Assembly (NCBI GenBank): GCA_947166135.1
Contig: CAMVDB010000001.1
Span: forward strand, 1 to 64,000
Length of the DNA: 64,000 nucleotides
Reading direction: 5' to 3'
DNA from: an uncultured Clostridia bacterium
Lineage (GTDB): Bacteria; Bacillota; Clostridia; Oscillospirales; Acutalibacteraceae
Shown here: piece after piece, positions 31,619 through 40,542 of the stretch
Layout: each line of letters begins with the position of its first letter
How positions within the stretch are numbered: the first letter of the stretch is position 1
The notes under the pieces: model-generated
The model's input: the letters and a program-made list of their open reading frames with translations, nothing else
Database searches by the model: none
Told to the model about the DNA's origin: nothing
Program-made: the position numbers and the translations under genes

Positions 31619-33640
31619 TCATGATTCTTTGCGATATGCGCCGCTCTTTGCGGATACGATATAGGCAGCGTCCAGTACGTCGGTGGGATCTTCGCCGTCG
31701 AGCCGGTTGATCATTTCCATATCTTCTCTCCGGACCTCCGATACGGGCTTACCGGCAGGATAATAGAAGAATACTGCGCCGTCGAGTATATCTTCGCCGA
31801 CAAGCTTGAATGCATAGACGTTATCCTCTTTATCCGTAAGTTCCGTGATAGTACAGGTAGAGGTGTTTTTGTTTCCCGTCATACGACCGAGCGATGTAGT
31901 GGTCAGCTGCTCACCATCAATGTCGACGGAGAACAGATCTGTACCGCCCATAGAGACATAACTGGCGGTGTAATGACCTGCGATCTCGGAGAGCATATCT
32001 GCTTGTGAAACGCCGGTTTGTGCCGGTTGCTCAGGAGTCTCTGCGGATGAGGATTCGGCTGTAGACTGATTCTTGAGGAAGGTGATCGCTTCGTCGTAGG
32101 TCATCGCTTCATTCTTCTTCTCATCCATAGCGAGAGTGATCTTGTCCCCTAAGTTCACTCCTGCCGTGCCCTTGATCAGTACATGAGTCGTCTTGGCGAT
32201 CAGAGCGTCACAGCCGTTATTATATGCGTCGATAGAAGTATCCTTCTCGTCAACACGGATGTCGACGTTTCCGTTTGTATCATCTCTGTAGTACAGCGCC
32301 TCGGTCTTGCTTAAGGAGTTACCGTCGGGAACATAATGATCGGTTGTATAAGATTCGAAGTCATCGCCTATGGTATGGTGCAGGAAGAATCCCTTTTCGC
32401 CGTCGGCGGTAAAGACCGAGTAACATGTGCCGGCGGCTGAGAAAACATCAACTTTGTTCTCTACCAAAGCCGTGCTGACTGTACCGTTGTTGAAAGAATA
32501 TACCGATAGATCACCCTGAAAGCTGCTGGATGCTTCCATAACGAGCATTTCCGGTGCGGAATCGCCGCAGACATCCGCGAAGGCGATCGGGCGGGGCTCT
32601 GTGGAACTGCCCAGCTGCCAGCCATAGTTGCGAATGGCGGATTCGCGTCCCTCAAGCACCTCCAGATAGCTTGCGTACGCTGCGGAGTAATCCGGCTCGG
32701 TGGGCGCTTCTGTCGGCGCTTCGGTAGGAGCCTCGGTCTCAGCTGTTTGAGCTTGTGTAGGAACAGCGCTTCCCGCGGGCGTGTTGTTCAGCAGTTGGGA
32801 GATACCGAATACCGCTCCGCCGATCAGGGCGATACCGGCGATCGCGCCGATCGCGATCTTTGCGCCGAGCGACATCCCGACCTTGGCTGCGGTCGCGCCT
32901 GCCATATTGGCTGCTGCTGTACCCTGCGCGGCGCCTGCCGCAGCAGCCAGCCCCATGATGTGCTGATTGATTCCGTTCCAGATGCGCATCGCGGTCTCGG
33001 GCAGCATAGACTGTGAACGGGTGAGGTTGGTGAACAGTGTTCCGAACGGAAGCAATACCGCGCCGTAGAACTTGTCTCCGGACTCGCGCTCGCGCTCCTC
33101 GATCTCGGTCTTGATATGTTCCTTTGCGTATCGGATACGGGACTTGACCGTATTCTCGGAACAGTCCATCACCTCCGCAATCTCGGCGATGGACATATTA
33201 TTATAGATCTGCAGCATCAGCGCCTGACGCTGTACAGTGGGCAGATCGTCGATGATTTCTCTGAGTCGCTGAGAGAGATCAGCCTGCTCCGCGTACTGAT
33301 ACGGCAGCATGAAATCATCTTCGATACGTTCTGCCAAGGCGCCGTTTTCTTCATCATCCATAGAGATCTCTCCTTTGCGCTTGCGCAGGATAGCGTTACT
33401 CTCATTGATCGCGATACGCTGGATCCAAGTGTTGAACGCACTGTTGTTGTTAAGCGTTTGCAGCTTTTCGTAAACCTGGATGAAGGTCTGCTGCGTTGCG
33501 TCCTCGGCGTCCTGCGCGTTTTTCAATGTTGACATCGATAAGGCGTAGATCTTGTCCTTATACATTTGATAGAGGTGTTCAAAGGCGGCAATATTACCAA
33601 GCTTAGCCGCTCCGATCAGATCGATTGTGTACTTATCCAT
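31619..33640 (-). CDS. ECF sigma factor fused to a membrane anchor and extracellular domain
   Basis: 673 residues. Residues 1-90 are sigma region 2 (AFEHLYQMYKDKIYAL, DAEDATQQTFIQVYEKL) and about 121-180 region 4 (LPTVQRQALMLQIYNNMS, IAEIAEVMDCSENTVKSRI). After a linker with Ala-rich helices (about 228-256) comes one membrane helix (about 262-284, IAIGAIAGIALIGGAVFGI), then a TEAPTEAPTEAPTE spacer and about 350 residues outside. A free sigma factor is under 200 residues, so this is a tethered regulator: the outer part may sense and the sigma part be released or act at the membrane. AAAGGAG precedes the ATG. No separate anti-sigma gene is adjacent. Confidence 0.87.
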   Translation of the reverse strand: MDKYTIDLIGAAKLGNIAAFEHLYQMYKDKIYALSMSTLKNAQDAEDATQQTFIQVYEKLQTLNNNSAFNTWIQRIAINESNAILRKRKGEISMDDEENGALAERIEDDFMLPYQYAEQADLSQRLREIIDDLPTVQRQALMLQIYNNMSIAEIAEVMDCSENTVKSRIRYAKEHIKTEIEERERESGDKFYGAVLLPFGTLFTNLTRSQSMLPETAMRIWNGINQHIMGLAAAAGAAQGTAAANMAGATAAKVGMSLGAKIAIGAIAGIALIGGAVFGISQLLNNTPAGSAVPTQAQTAETEAPTEAPTEAPTEPDYSAAYASYLEVLEGRESAIRNYGWQLGSSTEPRPIAFADVCGDSAPEMLVMEASSSFQGDLSVYSFNNGTVSTALVENKVDVFSAAGTCYSVFTADGEKGFFLHHTIGDDFESYTTDHYVPDGNSLSKTEALYYRDDTNGNVDIRVDEKDTSIDAYNNGCDALIAKTTHVLIKGTAGVNLGDKITLAMDEKKNEAMTYDEAITFLKNQSTAESSSAETPEQPAQTGVSQADMLSEIAGHYTASYVSMGGTDLFSVDIDGEQLTTTSLGRMTGNKNTSTCTITELTDKEDNVYAFKLVGEDILDGAVFFYYPAGKPVSEVRREDMEMINRLDGEDPTDVLDAAYIVSAKSGAYRKES

Positions 33641-33799
33641 TTCCGTTCTCCTTTGTGTTTTTCGCTTTTTGAAGCTTGTCTCTCAACTTCTGTCATATAG
33701 ATGGAATGAATCAGGAAAAAGTTTTATACTTTTCGAAATTTTTAAAAATTTTTCTGCCTTAGGATCACCTCGCGCAAAATGACGATGAAGACGCTTTAA

Positions 33800-33828
33800 T
33801 CATATTCCGATCATTGAGCTCATATAGT
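33800..33828 (+). promoter_or_regulatory. Candidate sigma-E (mother-cell) promoter for sipL-spoIVA
   Basis: TCATATT, 14 bases, CATATAGT. The first box fits the B. subtilis sigma-E consensus KMATATT fully and the second fits CATACAMT at six of eight positions; the start codon is 30 bases on. Confidence 0.55.
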
Positions 33829-33857
33829 ATACCATACTATAATAAGGAGCGCAAGAA

Positions 33858-35384
33858 ATGGAATATCATCTGACTAAGAAAAACCTGTCCCGCCGCAGGG
33901 ATGTGCTGCACACGGCGGCGGAGCAGCCGGTAGACTTTGAACTGACCCTGCCCGATTACTGCCCCGATATCGAGCGGATCCTGTCCTGCACGCTGATCCC
34001 GAAGGTGTACCTGTCGAATGTAGGCGGAGACAGACTGAATGTCGAGGGCGGCTCGTGCGTGAGGGTGATCTATGTCGACGGAGATCAGGGAACGGTACGT
34101 TCGTATGAGTATACGCAGCCGTTTTCAGAAAGCATCCCTCTGGGAGAGAGCGTCAACGACTGCGCCGTGTATGTAGAAGCGAAGCCCGAGTACATAAACT
34201 GTCGTGCATTGAGCCCGCGTAAGCTCAGCCTGCACGGGGCGTTCTCCCTGTGCGCGGTTGTAGCGGTCTGTGACAGTGCCGAATACAGCACCTGTGAAGC
34301 GGAAGAGGATTTACAGATGAAGGGTGTGGCGTTAGCGGCGTCGTCCCTGTGCGGGCTGTGTACCGAGAACTTTAATGTTCAGGAGGATATCACCGCGGGT
34401 GCAAAGGACGGGATCGCTTCGCTGCTCTCTCACCGTCTGTCCGCGCGTATCACGGAGCTTAAGGCGATCCATAACAAGATCATGCTGACGGGAGAACTCA
34501 AGCTGGACATCCTTTATCTGAGCAACGGCGAGCAGCGGGAGATACAATGCCTGTCCTACAGTATCCCGCTGTCGCGGGTGATCGACTGTGAGGGAGCGGG
34601 GGAGGACGCCGTGATCGACGGCGAACTCTCCGTCATGAGCGAGGAGCTGAGATTGAGCGATGACGCGCTGGACGGCTCTCAGGTGTTGGGGCTGGACGCG
34701 CGGCTGTCCTTCAGCGCTTTGTGCTATCGTACTCAGGAGATCGAGGTGCTCGGCGACGCGTTCGCCACCGACCGCGAGGTCGATGTACGGCTGATGCCGT
34801 TCTCCTGCCGCGGCGATCTGATTTGCCGTTCCTATACGGATGTATGCAAGGCGACGCTGAGCGTAGATGAGGAGATCGGGAAGGTTTACGACGTCCATTG
34901 TGAGAAGATCACCGCCTCCGCCGCTGAGATCGACGGCGGTGTGCTCGTGAGCACCAAACTCGTCGTCGGCGTGCTGTATGAGACGCCGGCGGGTGAACTG
35001 CGATGCGTCAGGCGCGACGTCGAATTCAGTTACCGCCCCGATACCGCAGGCAGCGATACCGTCGAGAGCCTGCGCGCGTCGATCGAAAGCCTGAGCTATC
35101 ATCTTACGGACGGCAACTCCCTGGAGATCAGAGCCGAAATCAATTATCGCCTGACGTTATGTCGCAGGCTGAGCTGCTCCGCTGTCGATTCGGTGACGGC
35201 GGATGACGACGCGCCCGCTCGCGGCGCCGACAGCTCGCTGATCCTGTACTATGCCGACGGCTCGGACAGTGTGTGGGATATTGCGAAGCGTTTTTCGTCC
35301 CGACCTGCCGATATCCGTGCCGAGAACGCCGTCGAGGGCGACAGCGTCGGTAAGGGCACGATGCTGCTGATCCCCTCGGCTTAA
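33858..35384 (+). CDS. sipL: SipL, SpoIVA-interacting spore coat protein
   Basis: 508 residues. The N-terminus (LTLPDYCPDIERILSC) and the repeated SPOCS/DUF3794 pattern are seen three times over residues 1-430, and the last 55 residues are a LysM domain (YYADGSDSVWDIAKRFSSRP .. LLIPSA). This is the layout and length of Clostridioides difficile SipL, which uses its LysM domain to hold SpoIVA on the forespore surface so the coat can form. AAGGAG precedes the start. spoIVA follows after 35 bases, which strongly supports the assignment. Confidence 0.9.
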   Translation: MEYHLTKKNLSRRRDVLHTAAEQPVDFELTLPDYCPDIERILSCTLIPKVYLSNVGGDRLNVEGGSCVRVIYVDGDQGTVRSYEYTQPFSESIPLGESVNDCAVYVEAKPEYINCRALSPRKLSLHGAFSLCAVVAVCDSAEYSTCEAEEDLQMKGVALAASSLCGLCTENFNVQEDITAGAKDGIASLLSHRLSARITELKAIHNKIMLTGELKLDILYLSNGEQREIQCLSYSIPLSRVIDCEGAGEDAVIDGELSVMSEELRLSDDALDGSQVLGLDARLSFSALCYRTQEIEVLGDAFATDREVDVRLMPFSCRGDLICRSYTDVCKATLSVDEEIGKVYDVHCEKITASAAEIDGGVLVSTKLVVGVLYETPAGELRCVRRDVEFSYRPDTAGSDTVESLRASIESLSYHLTDGNSLEIRAEINYRLTLCRRLSCSAVDSVTADDDAPARGADSSLILYYADGSDSVWDIAKRFSSRPADIRAENAVEGDSVGKGTMLLIPSA

Positions 35385-35419
35385 CCATTATTCTGATATC
35401 AACCATTACGGAGGAACAT

Positions 35420-36898
35420 ATGGAAGAAAGAAGTATCTATAAGGATATAGAAAACAGAACGGGAGGCGATATCTATATCGGCGTGGTCGGACCCGTACGC
35501 ACGGGAAAGTCGACCTTCATCAAGCGTTTCATGGATACGCTCGTCGTTCCGAATATCACGGATGACAGTCTGCGTGAGCGGACGGTCGACGAGCTGCCTC
35601 AGAGCGCGGCGGGCCGCACCATCATGACGACGGAGCCGAAGTTCGTGCCCGAGAACGCAGTACCCGTTGCCCTCGAGGGTAACGCCCATCTGCGCGTGAG
35701 GATGATCGATTGTGTGGGCTATATCGTGGAGTCGGCAATGGGCTATATCGAGGAAGACGGCGAGCGCATGGTGCGTACACCGTGGAGCGAGAATGAGATG
35801 CCCTTCCGTCAGGCGGCGGAGCTCGGCACAAAGAAGGTGATCGACGACCACAGCACGATCGGCGTGTTGGTGACTACCGACGGCTCGATCGGCGATATTG
35901 ACCGCGAGGATTATGTCCGCGCGGAGGAACGCGTCGCGGCAGAGCTCGCGGCAGCGGGAAAACCCTTCTTGATCCTGCTGAACACCACCGCCCCCGAGAG
36001 TGCTTCGGCGTCGGCGATGGCGGCTTCTCTCTCTCGTCGTTACGGCGCTCCCGCAATCGCGGTCGACTGCGCCTTGATGGATGAGAACACGGTAAAGGGG
36101 ATCCTCGCGGCGATCCTGTTCGAATTCCCGATCCGTGAGATCCATGTGGATATCCCCGGCTGGGTGCAGGGACTCGAAAAGGACAACTGGCTCAGGCGCG
36201 CGGTATACGGCTCGATCCGCGAACGGGCAAAGGATATCTCGCGCATCCGCGAGGTACAGGACGCCGCCGCTGACCTTTCCGAGGAGGATTATATCGCAGA
36301 AGCCGAGCTCAGTAATATGGATCTGGGTATCGGAAGAGCGGATCTGAGGATCAAGCTGGACAGCGACCTGTTCTACCGCGTGCTGACCGAGAAGAGCGGA
36401 CTGGAGATCCACTCCGAGCGCGAGCTGATGCAGAGTATCTGTGAGCTTGCGTCGGCAAAGGACAGCGTCGACCGCATCGGTAAGGCATATGAGGAGGTGC
36501 TCGATAAGGGCTACGGTATCGTCATGCCGACGATGGAGGAATTGAGCCTTGAGGAACCCGAGATCGTGCGCCAGAACGGCAAGTACGGCATCCGCCTCAG
36601 AGCGAGCGCGCCGTCTATCCACATGATGCGCGTGCGTACCACCGCCGAGGTCACGCCGATCGTCGGCTCCGAGCAGCAGAGCGAGGAGCTGGTGACCTAT
36701 CTGCTCAAGGAGTTCGAGGAGAGCCCCGCGAAGATCTGGGACAGCAATATCTTCGGCAAGTCGGTCAGCGACCTCGTGAACGAGGGATTGCATAATAAAC
36801 TGTACCGCATGCCCGATAAGGCGAGGCTGAAGATAGGGGAGACCGTGGAGAAGATCATCAACGACGGCTGTAACGGTCTGATTTGTATTATTTTATAA
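35420..36898 (+). CDS. spoIVA: Stage IV sporulation protein A, coat ATPase
   Basis: 492 residues, the normal length. Walker A is GPVRTGKST (residues 24-32), with TTEPKFVPENAV and DCVGYIVESAMGY as the further nucleotide-binding blocks typical of this TRAFAC-like family. SpoIVA hydrolyses ATP to polymerise into the basement layer of the spore coat in the mother cell. The C-terminus ends GCNGLICIIL, close to the conserved end that binds the forespore membrane system. It lies right behind sipL, as partners. Confidence 0.97.
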   Translation: MEERSIYKDIENRTGGDIYIGVVGPVRTGKSTFIKRFMDTLVVPNITDDSLRERTVDELPQSAAGRTIMTTEPKFVPENAVPVALEGNAHLRVRMIDCVGYIVESAMGYIEEDGERMVRTPWSENEMPFRQAAELGTKKVIDDHSTIGVLVTTDGSIGDIDREDYVRAEERVAAELAAAGKPFLILLNTTAPESASASAMAASLSRRYGAPAIAVDCALMDENTVKGILAAILFEFPIREIHVDIPGWVQGLEKDNWLRRAVYGSIRERAKDISRIREVQDAAADLSEEDYIAEAELSNMDLGIGRADLRIKLDSDLFYRVLTEKSGLEIHSERELMQSICELASAKDSVDRIGKAYEEVLDKGYGIVMPTMEELSLEEPEIVRQNGKYGIRLRASAPSIHMMRVRTTAEVTPIVGSEQQSEELVTYLLKEFEESPAKIWDSNIFGKSVSDLVNEGLHNKLYRMPDKARLKIGETVEKIINDGCNGLICIIL

Positions 36899-36989
36899 GG
36901 AAACAGAGCGGATCGCTGCGAAGAATTTGCGGCGGTTCGTTCTTTTCTGCTTTTTTTTGAATATTCTTTGTGAATATGCTCAATTTTGC

Positions 36990-37018
36990 TTGATTTATTA
37001 CAAAACATTTGATATAAT
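36990..37018 (+). promoter_or_regulatory. Promoter of the dockerin protein gene
   Basis: TTGATT, 17 bases, TATAAT, followed by a 50-base leader with AAGGAGG. Confidence 0.75.
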
Positions 37019-37070
37019 AATTCTGACTATAGCAAGATGCTATCAGAATATATTATAAGGAGGACACAAT

Positions 37071-39899
37071 ATGAAGCTTAGCAAAAAGTTGATCAGCCTG
37101 CTGCTTGCAGTGCTGATGGTTTCTTCCTGCTGTGCAGCTGCCTTTTCGGTCAGCGCGGCGGAGACCGATGAAAAGCCATTTACCGTGACCAAGATCTCCA
37201 ACCCCGACCGCGGGGAGCGTGAGGTTGACGGTCTGATCGAGGGAGGTGATCGTGAGAACAGCTATACGTGGCGTCTTGCGATGCGCGGCGATGAGATCTA
37301 TATCGCAACCACCCGTAATATCGCCAGTGCGCTGGTAAATATGTACGGCGGTGAGTTCGCGAAGGCGGGTATCGATATCGACACCTTCTGGGCGATGATC
37401 GACGTGGTCGCTAACGGCGATATCCCGCGCAATGACGCTAACGAGGGCGCAAACATTATCAGCTATAACCGCCAAACCGGCGAGTTCAAGGTGATCTACA
37501 CCGCCGATACGGGTGATTACTTCCGTATGGCTGTCACCTTCGGTGACGATGTGTACTTTGGCTCCTATTCCGCTCTGCCTACCAACCCGCAGTATATCCT
37601 GAAGCTGGATACCGAGGGTAACTTCACCAAGGTTTTCCAGACCATGGGTTCCGTTTCTCTGCGCGCTAACTGCGAGTATGACGGACATCTGTTCTTTGCG
37701 GGCGCCGACGATCGTACGCCTGTTTATGACGGAACCACCGCTCCTGTCGCGAAGATGGCTGTTTTGCGTAAGAGCAACGAGGATGATACCGTCTGGGAGC
37801 GCGTCGCCGATTACAGAGATTTCGGTACGACCGCCTATGATCCGATCCACACCAGCTGGGCAGGCGCTCCGATCTGGGAGCTTGCGAACCACGACGGTTA
37901 CATCTATGCGACTGCTCCGACGCATGCGGGCTTCGTTATTTACAAGGGTCGTCCCGCACAGGACGGCGAGCAGGCAAACGAGTACGGATGGATCTGGACG
38001 GAGGTCGCGGGTACCACCAACGGTATCAACAACCCCGGTCTGTCCGATATAGAGGGCGGCGAGCCCGGTACCATGCGTTCGCTGATCGGTTCCGTTTATG
38101 AGTACAACGGCGAGCTGTATGCCTACAACTTCGACCACAGCTTCGGCGGCGAGGCTTCTGCTTTTGCGGGCGCTCTGCAGCAGCTCGCGGGCAAGGATGT
38201 CAAGGCGTCCGAATACCTCTTCTATCTGTACGATTCTCTCCATAATCCTCAGAAGGTCTGGAAGCTCAACGACGAGACCGGTAAGTTTGAGGAGCTCGAG
38301 GAATTCACCAAGCTGATGGAGGGTACTACCAACGAATATGTATGGAGACTCGGCGAGCACGAAGGCGATCTGTATATCGCTACCATGGACGCCGGTATCT
38401 TCTACAACTATCTGACCCAGTTGACCAACGGCAGCTTCTTCTCTATGTCTAAGGAGGAGATCGTTCAAAAGATCGGTTATATCAATAACCTGCTCTCCAT
38501 AATCGCAAAGAGCAAGGGCAGCGAGGCGCTGGAAAAGCTCAAAGAGAAGCTTGAGGAGCTCAAGGCGTTGCTTGAGGCAGGTAAGGATACTGACGCTGCT
38601 TTTAATGGCTCTATGCTCGACCTGCTCGAGGAGTACGGCGGTATGGATGAGGCAGTCGCCGAGATCACTGATCTGGTCATGCAGGCAAGACATGAGGTGA
38701 TCATGAACTTCGTCAAGAGCGTTATCGGTAATATGTTGGAGAATGATAAGGATATCGCCGCTACCGGTATCGATGAGATCCCGGAGGAGGGCGATGACGC
38801 CGATACCGGTATCGATCTGAGCATCTTTAAGGACCTGCTGACCGAGGAAGAACTCAAAGAGCTCGAGGAAATGCTGAAAAATCCCGACCCTACTTTCTCT
38901 ATCGAAATTGATACCGCAGAGCTCGAGCAGATGATCGAGACCTATGTCAATAAGTTTATTGATGAGTACAAGGATGAGATCGATAAGCTTGTCGATGCGG
39001 GTGAGCTGCTGAAAGCGACCGCCAATGCATACAAGCAGATCCTTGATATCTATAAGAATCAGGCGGTCGAGGAGCTCAAGGCGATGGCTGACGAAGGCAT
39101 TGAAAAGCTCAACGGCAAGTATGAGGAGCTCAAGCTTGAGTTCATGGCGGCGATGATGAAGTTGCAGGAGCTCGAGGAACAGCTCAAGGAAATTGTCGAG
39201 AATATCGACTGGGAAGGCCTGAGCATGTACTTATACATCAATAACGCGGTTGTCAATGATGATTGGGGCTTTGACCTGTATCGTACCAACGACGGCGAGA
39301 ACTTCCAGTGCATCACCAAGGACGGCTTCGGCGATAAGTACAACTACGGCTGCCCGAGCTTCCTCTCTACTGAGGAGGGTCTGTACATCGGTACCTGTAA
39401 TCCGTTCTACGGCGGTCAGCTTTATCTGCTGAGCAACGACAGCCCCGCTCCGGAAGGCTATATCGTCAGCGGTAATGTAACAAGCTTCCTCGATGCAGAA
39501 GGGGTAGTGACCGCGGAGCTGGTCTCCAAGACCGATGAAACGCTCGTCAAGTCCAGTGAGTCCGCCGACGATTATGCTTTCTACGATGTTCCCGCGGGCG
39601 AGTATACGCTGAGCGTATCGAAGAAGGATCACGTTACCCGTGAGTATGACGTAACGGTTGTTGACGCTGACGTAACGATGGACGTCAAGATCCACCCGGT
39701 CGGCGATATCAACGGCGACGGCAAGATCACGACTATCGACGCCGGCAGAGCTAATGCCTCTGCCCGTCAGACTGCTGAACTTGAGGGGTATGAACTCAAG
39801 TGCGCCGATATCAACGGCGACGGCAAGGTTTCTACGATGGAAGCCGGTCGTATCAACGCTCACGCCAAGGGTACTTCGTTCCTGTGGGTTGTAGAGTAA
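37071..39899 (+). CDS. Secreted dockerin protein with propeller-like and coiled-coil regions
   Basis: 942 residues. A signal peptide covers residues 1-29 (MKLSKKLISLLLAVLMV, cleavage near SVSAA). Residues about 40-460 have repeated blades ending in YIAT or YIYATAP-type strands, like a beta-propeller. About 460-715 is strongly helical and acidic (EALEKLKEKLEELKALLE). About 715-790 returns to a blade-like part (FDLYRTNDGENFQCITKDGF). About 795-870 is a carboxypeptidase-regulatory/CnaB-like sandwich. The end is a type I dockerin with two calcium loops (DINGDGKITTIDAGRANA, DINGDGKVSTMEAGRINAH). It should attach to a cohesin scaffold outside the cell. No glycosidase domain is recognised. Confidence 0.85.
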   Translation: MKLSKKLISLLLAVLMVSSCCAAAFSVSAAETDEKPFTVTKISNPDRGEREVDGLIEGGDRENSYTWRLAMRGDEIYIATTRNIASALVNMYGGEFAKAGIDIDTFWAMIDVVANGDIPRNDANEGANIISYNRQTGEFKVIYTADTGDYFRMAVTFGDDVYFGSYSALPTNPQYILKLDTEGNFTKVFQTMGSVSLRANCEYDGHLFFAGADDRTPVYDGTTAPVAKMAVLRKSNEDDTVWERVADYRDFGTTAYDPIHTSWAGAPIWELANHDGYIYATAPTHAGFVIYKGRPAQDGEQANEYGWIWTEVAGTTNGINNPGLSDIEGGEPGTMRSLIGSVYEYNGELYAYNFDHSFGGEASAFAGALQQLAGKDVKASEYLFYLYDSLHNPQKVWKLNDETGKFEELEEFTKLMEGTTNEYVWRLGEHEGDLYIATMDAGIFYNYLTQLTNGSFFSMSKEEIVQKIGYINNLLSIIAKSKGSEALEKLKEKLEELKALLEAGKDTDAAFNGSMLDLLEEYGGMDEAVAEITDLVMQARHEVIMNFVKSVIGNMLENDKDIAATGIDEIPEEGDDADTGIDLSIFKDLLTEEELKELEEMLKNPDPTFSIEIDTAELEQMIETYVNKFIDEYKDEIDKLVDAGELLKATANAYKQILDIYKNQAVEELKAMADEGIEKLNGKYEELKLEFMAAMMKLQELEEQLKEIVENIDWEGLSMYLYINNAVVNDDWGFDLYRTNDGENFQCITKDGFGDKYNYGCPSFLSTEEGLYIGTCNPFYGGQLYLLSNDSPAPEGYIVSGNVTSFLDAEGVVTAELVSKTDETLVKSSESADDYAFYDVPAGEYTLSVSKKDHVTREYDVTVVDADVTMDVKIHPVGDINGDGKITTIDAGRANASARQTAELEGYELKCADINGDGKVSTMEAGRINAHAKGTSFLWVVE

Positions 39900-39925
39900 T
39901 ACTTATATATAATTAAATTCATCGT

Positions 39926-39959
39926 GCAGGGCTGCCTTAATCGGCAGTCCTGCTTTTTT
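39926..39959 (+). terminator. Intrinsic terminator
   Basis: GCAGGGCTGCC / GGCAGTCCTGC with a T run. Confidence 0.85.
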
Positions 39960-40056
39960 GTATAAAACGGAAAATAAAGGTTGAAATATCATTCGGTTTG
40001 TAGTATACTATAACCTAGATTAATATGGGATAATCTTGTGCGATGTCGGTTGCGAT

Positions 40057-40092
40057 CAATATATTATTATTCTGAATCAGAATAATATATTG
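40057..40092. promoter_or_regulatory. Long imperfect inverted repeat upstream of the decarboxylase genes
   Basis: CAATATATTATTATTCTGA against ATCAGAATAATATATTG: 16-17 pairs with an extra ATT in the left arm. It lies about 70 bases before the gamma-subunit gene and may be an operator or an RNA hairpin. Confidence 0.5.
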
Positions 40093-40162
40093 TATGTTCT
40101 CGATAAAAAAGAGATATGACCGGCTGCAAGGGTCCTGCACAGATTAGGAGGTTATCTTTTGT

Positions 40163-40531
40163 ATGGGAGATAAATTCACATTGTCTTTGACGATACTGCT
40201 GACCGGATTTGCCGTTGTTTTTGCGGTTCTGCTGATTTTGATCGGTATCATCAAGGCGTACGGTACGGTTGTTTTCAACATCCAGAACAAGAAGCGGGAG
40301 AAGAAAGTATCCCGTAACGCCGATCTGCCGAAGGCTGAGCGCGAAGAACCCGCCGAGGTCATCGACGAAGAGCCTGAGGTAGATGACAACGAACTGATCG
40401 CGGTGATTTCAGCCGCGGTGTATTCCGTCTGCTCCTCTTCGAAGGTTCGTATCAAAAGCATCCGCAAGTCCCCCTCGCGCGGAAGCGCTTGGCGCAGCGC
40501 CGGACTGTCGGACAACGTCAGACCGTTTTGA
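40163..40531 (+). CDS. Sodium-pump decarboxylase gamma subunit (OadG-like)
   Basis: 122 residues: one membrane helix near the N-terminus (LLTGFAVVFAVLLILIGIIKAYG), a charged linker, and a C-terminal ELIAVISAAVYSV motif characteristic of OadG-like small subunits. It assembles the membrane complex and links it to the carboxyltransferase. AGGAGG precedes the start. The beta subunit follows after 11 bases. The Arg/Ser-rich tail (SPSRGSAWRSAGLSDN) is the usual polar end. Confidence 0.82.
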   Translation: MGDKFTLSLTILLTGFAVVFAVLLILIGIIKAYGTVVFNIQNKKREKKVSRNADLPKAEREEPAEVIDEEPEVDDNELIAVISAAVYSVCSSSKVRIKSIRKSPSRGSAWRSAGLSDNVRPF

Positions 40532-40542
40532 GGAGGTAGAGC

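Noticed and set aside
35399-36793. 464-codon ORF on the minus strand
   Set aside because: Shadow of spoIVA, whose motifs and length are complete.
37110-37135. Lipobox (VSSC) in the signal peptide of the dockerin protein
   Set aside because: A signal peptidase I site (SVSAA) follows and a dockerin protein is expected to be released; the cysteines belong to the hydrophobic region. Not excluded, only less likely.
37053-38693. 546-codon ORF on the minus strand
   Set aside because: It is the exact shadow of the dockerin protein gene, which has a signal peptide, promoter, ribosome site and recognisable domains. The codon bias keeps the opposite frame open.
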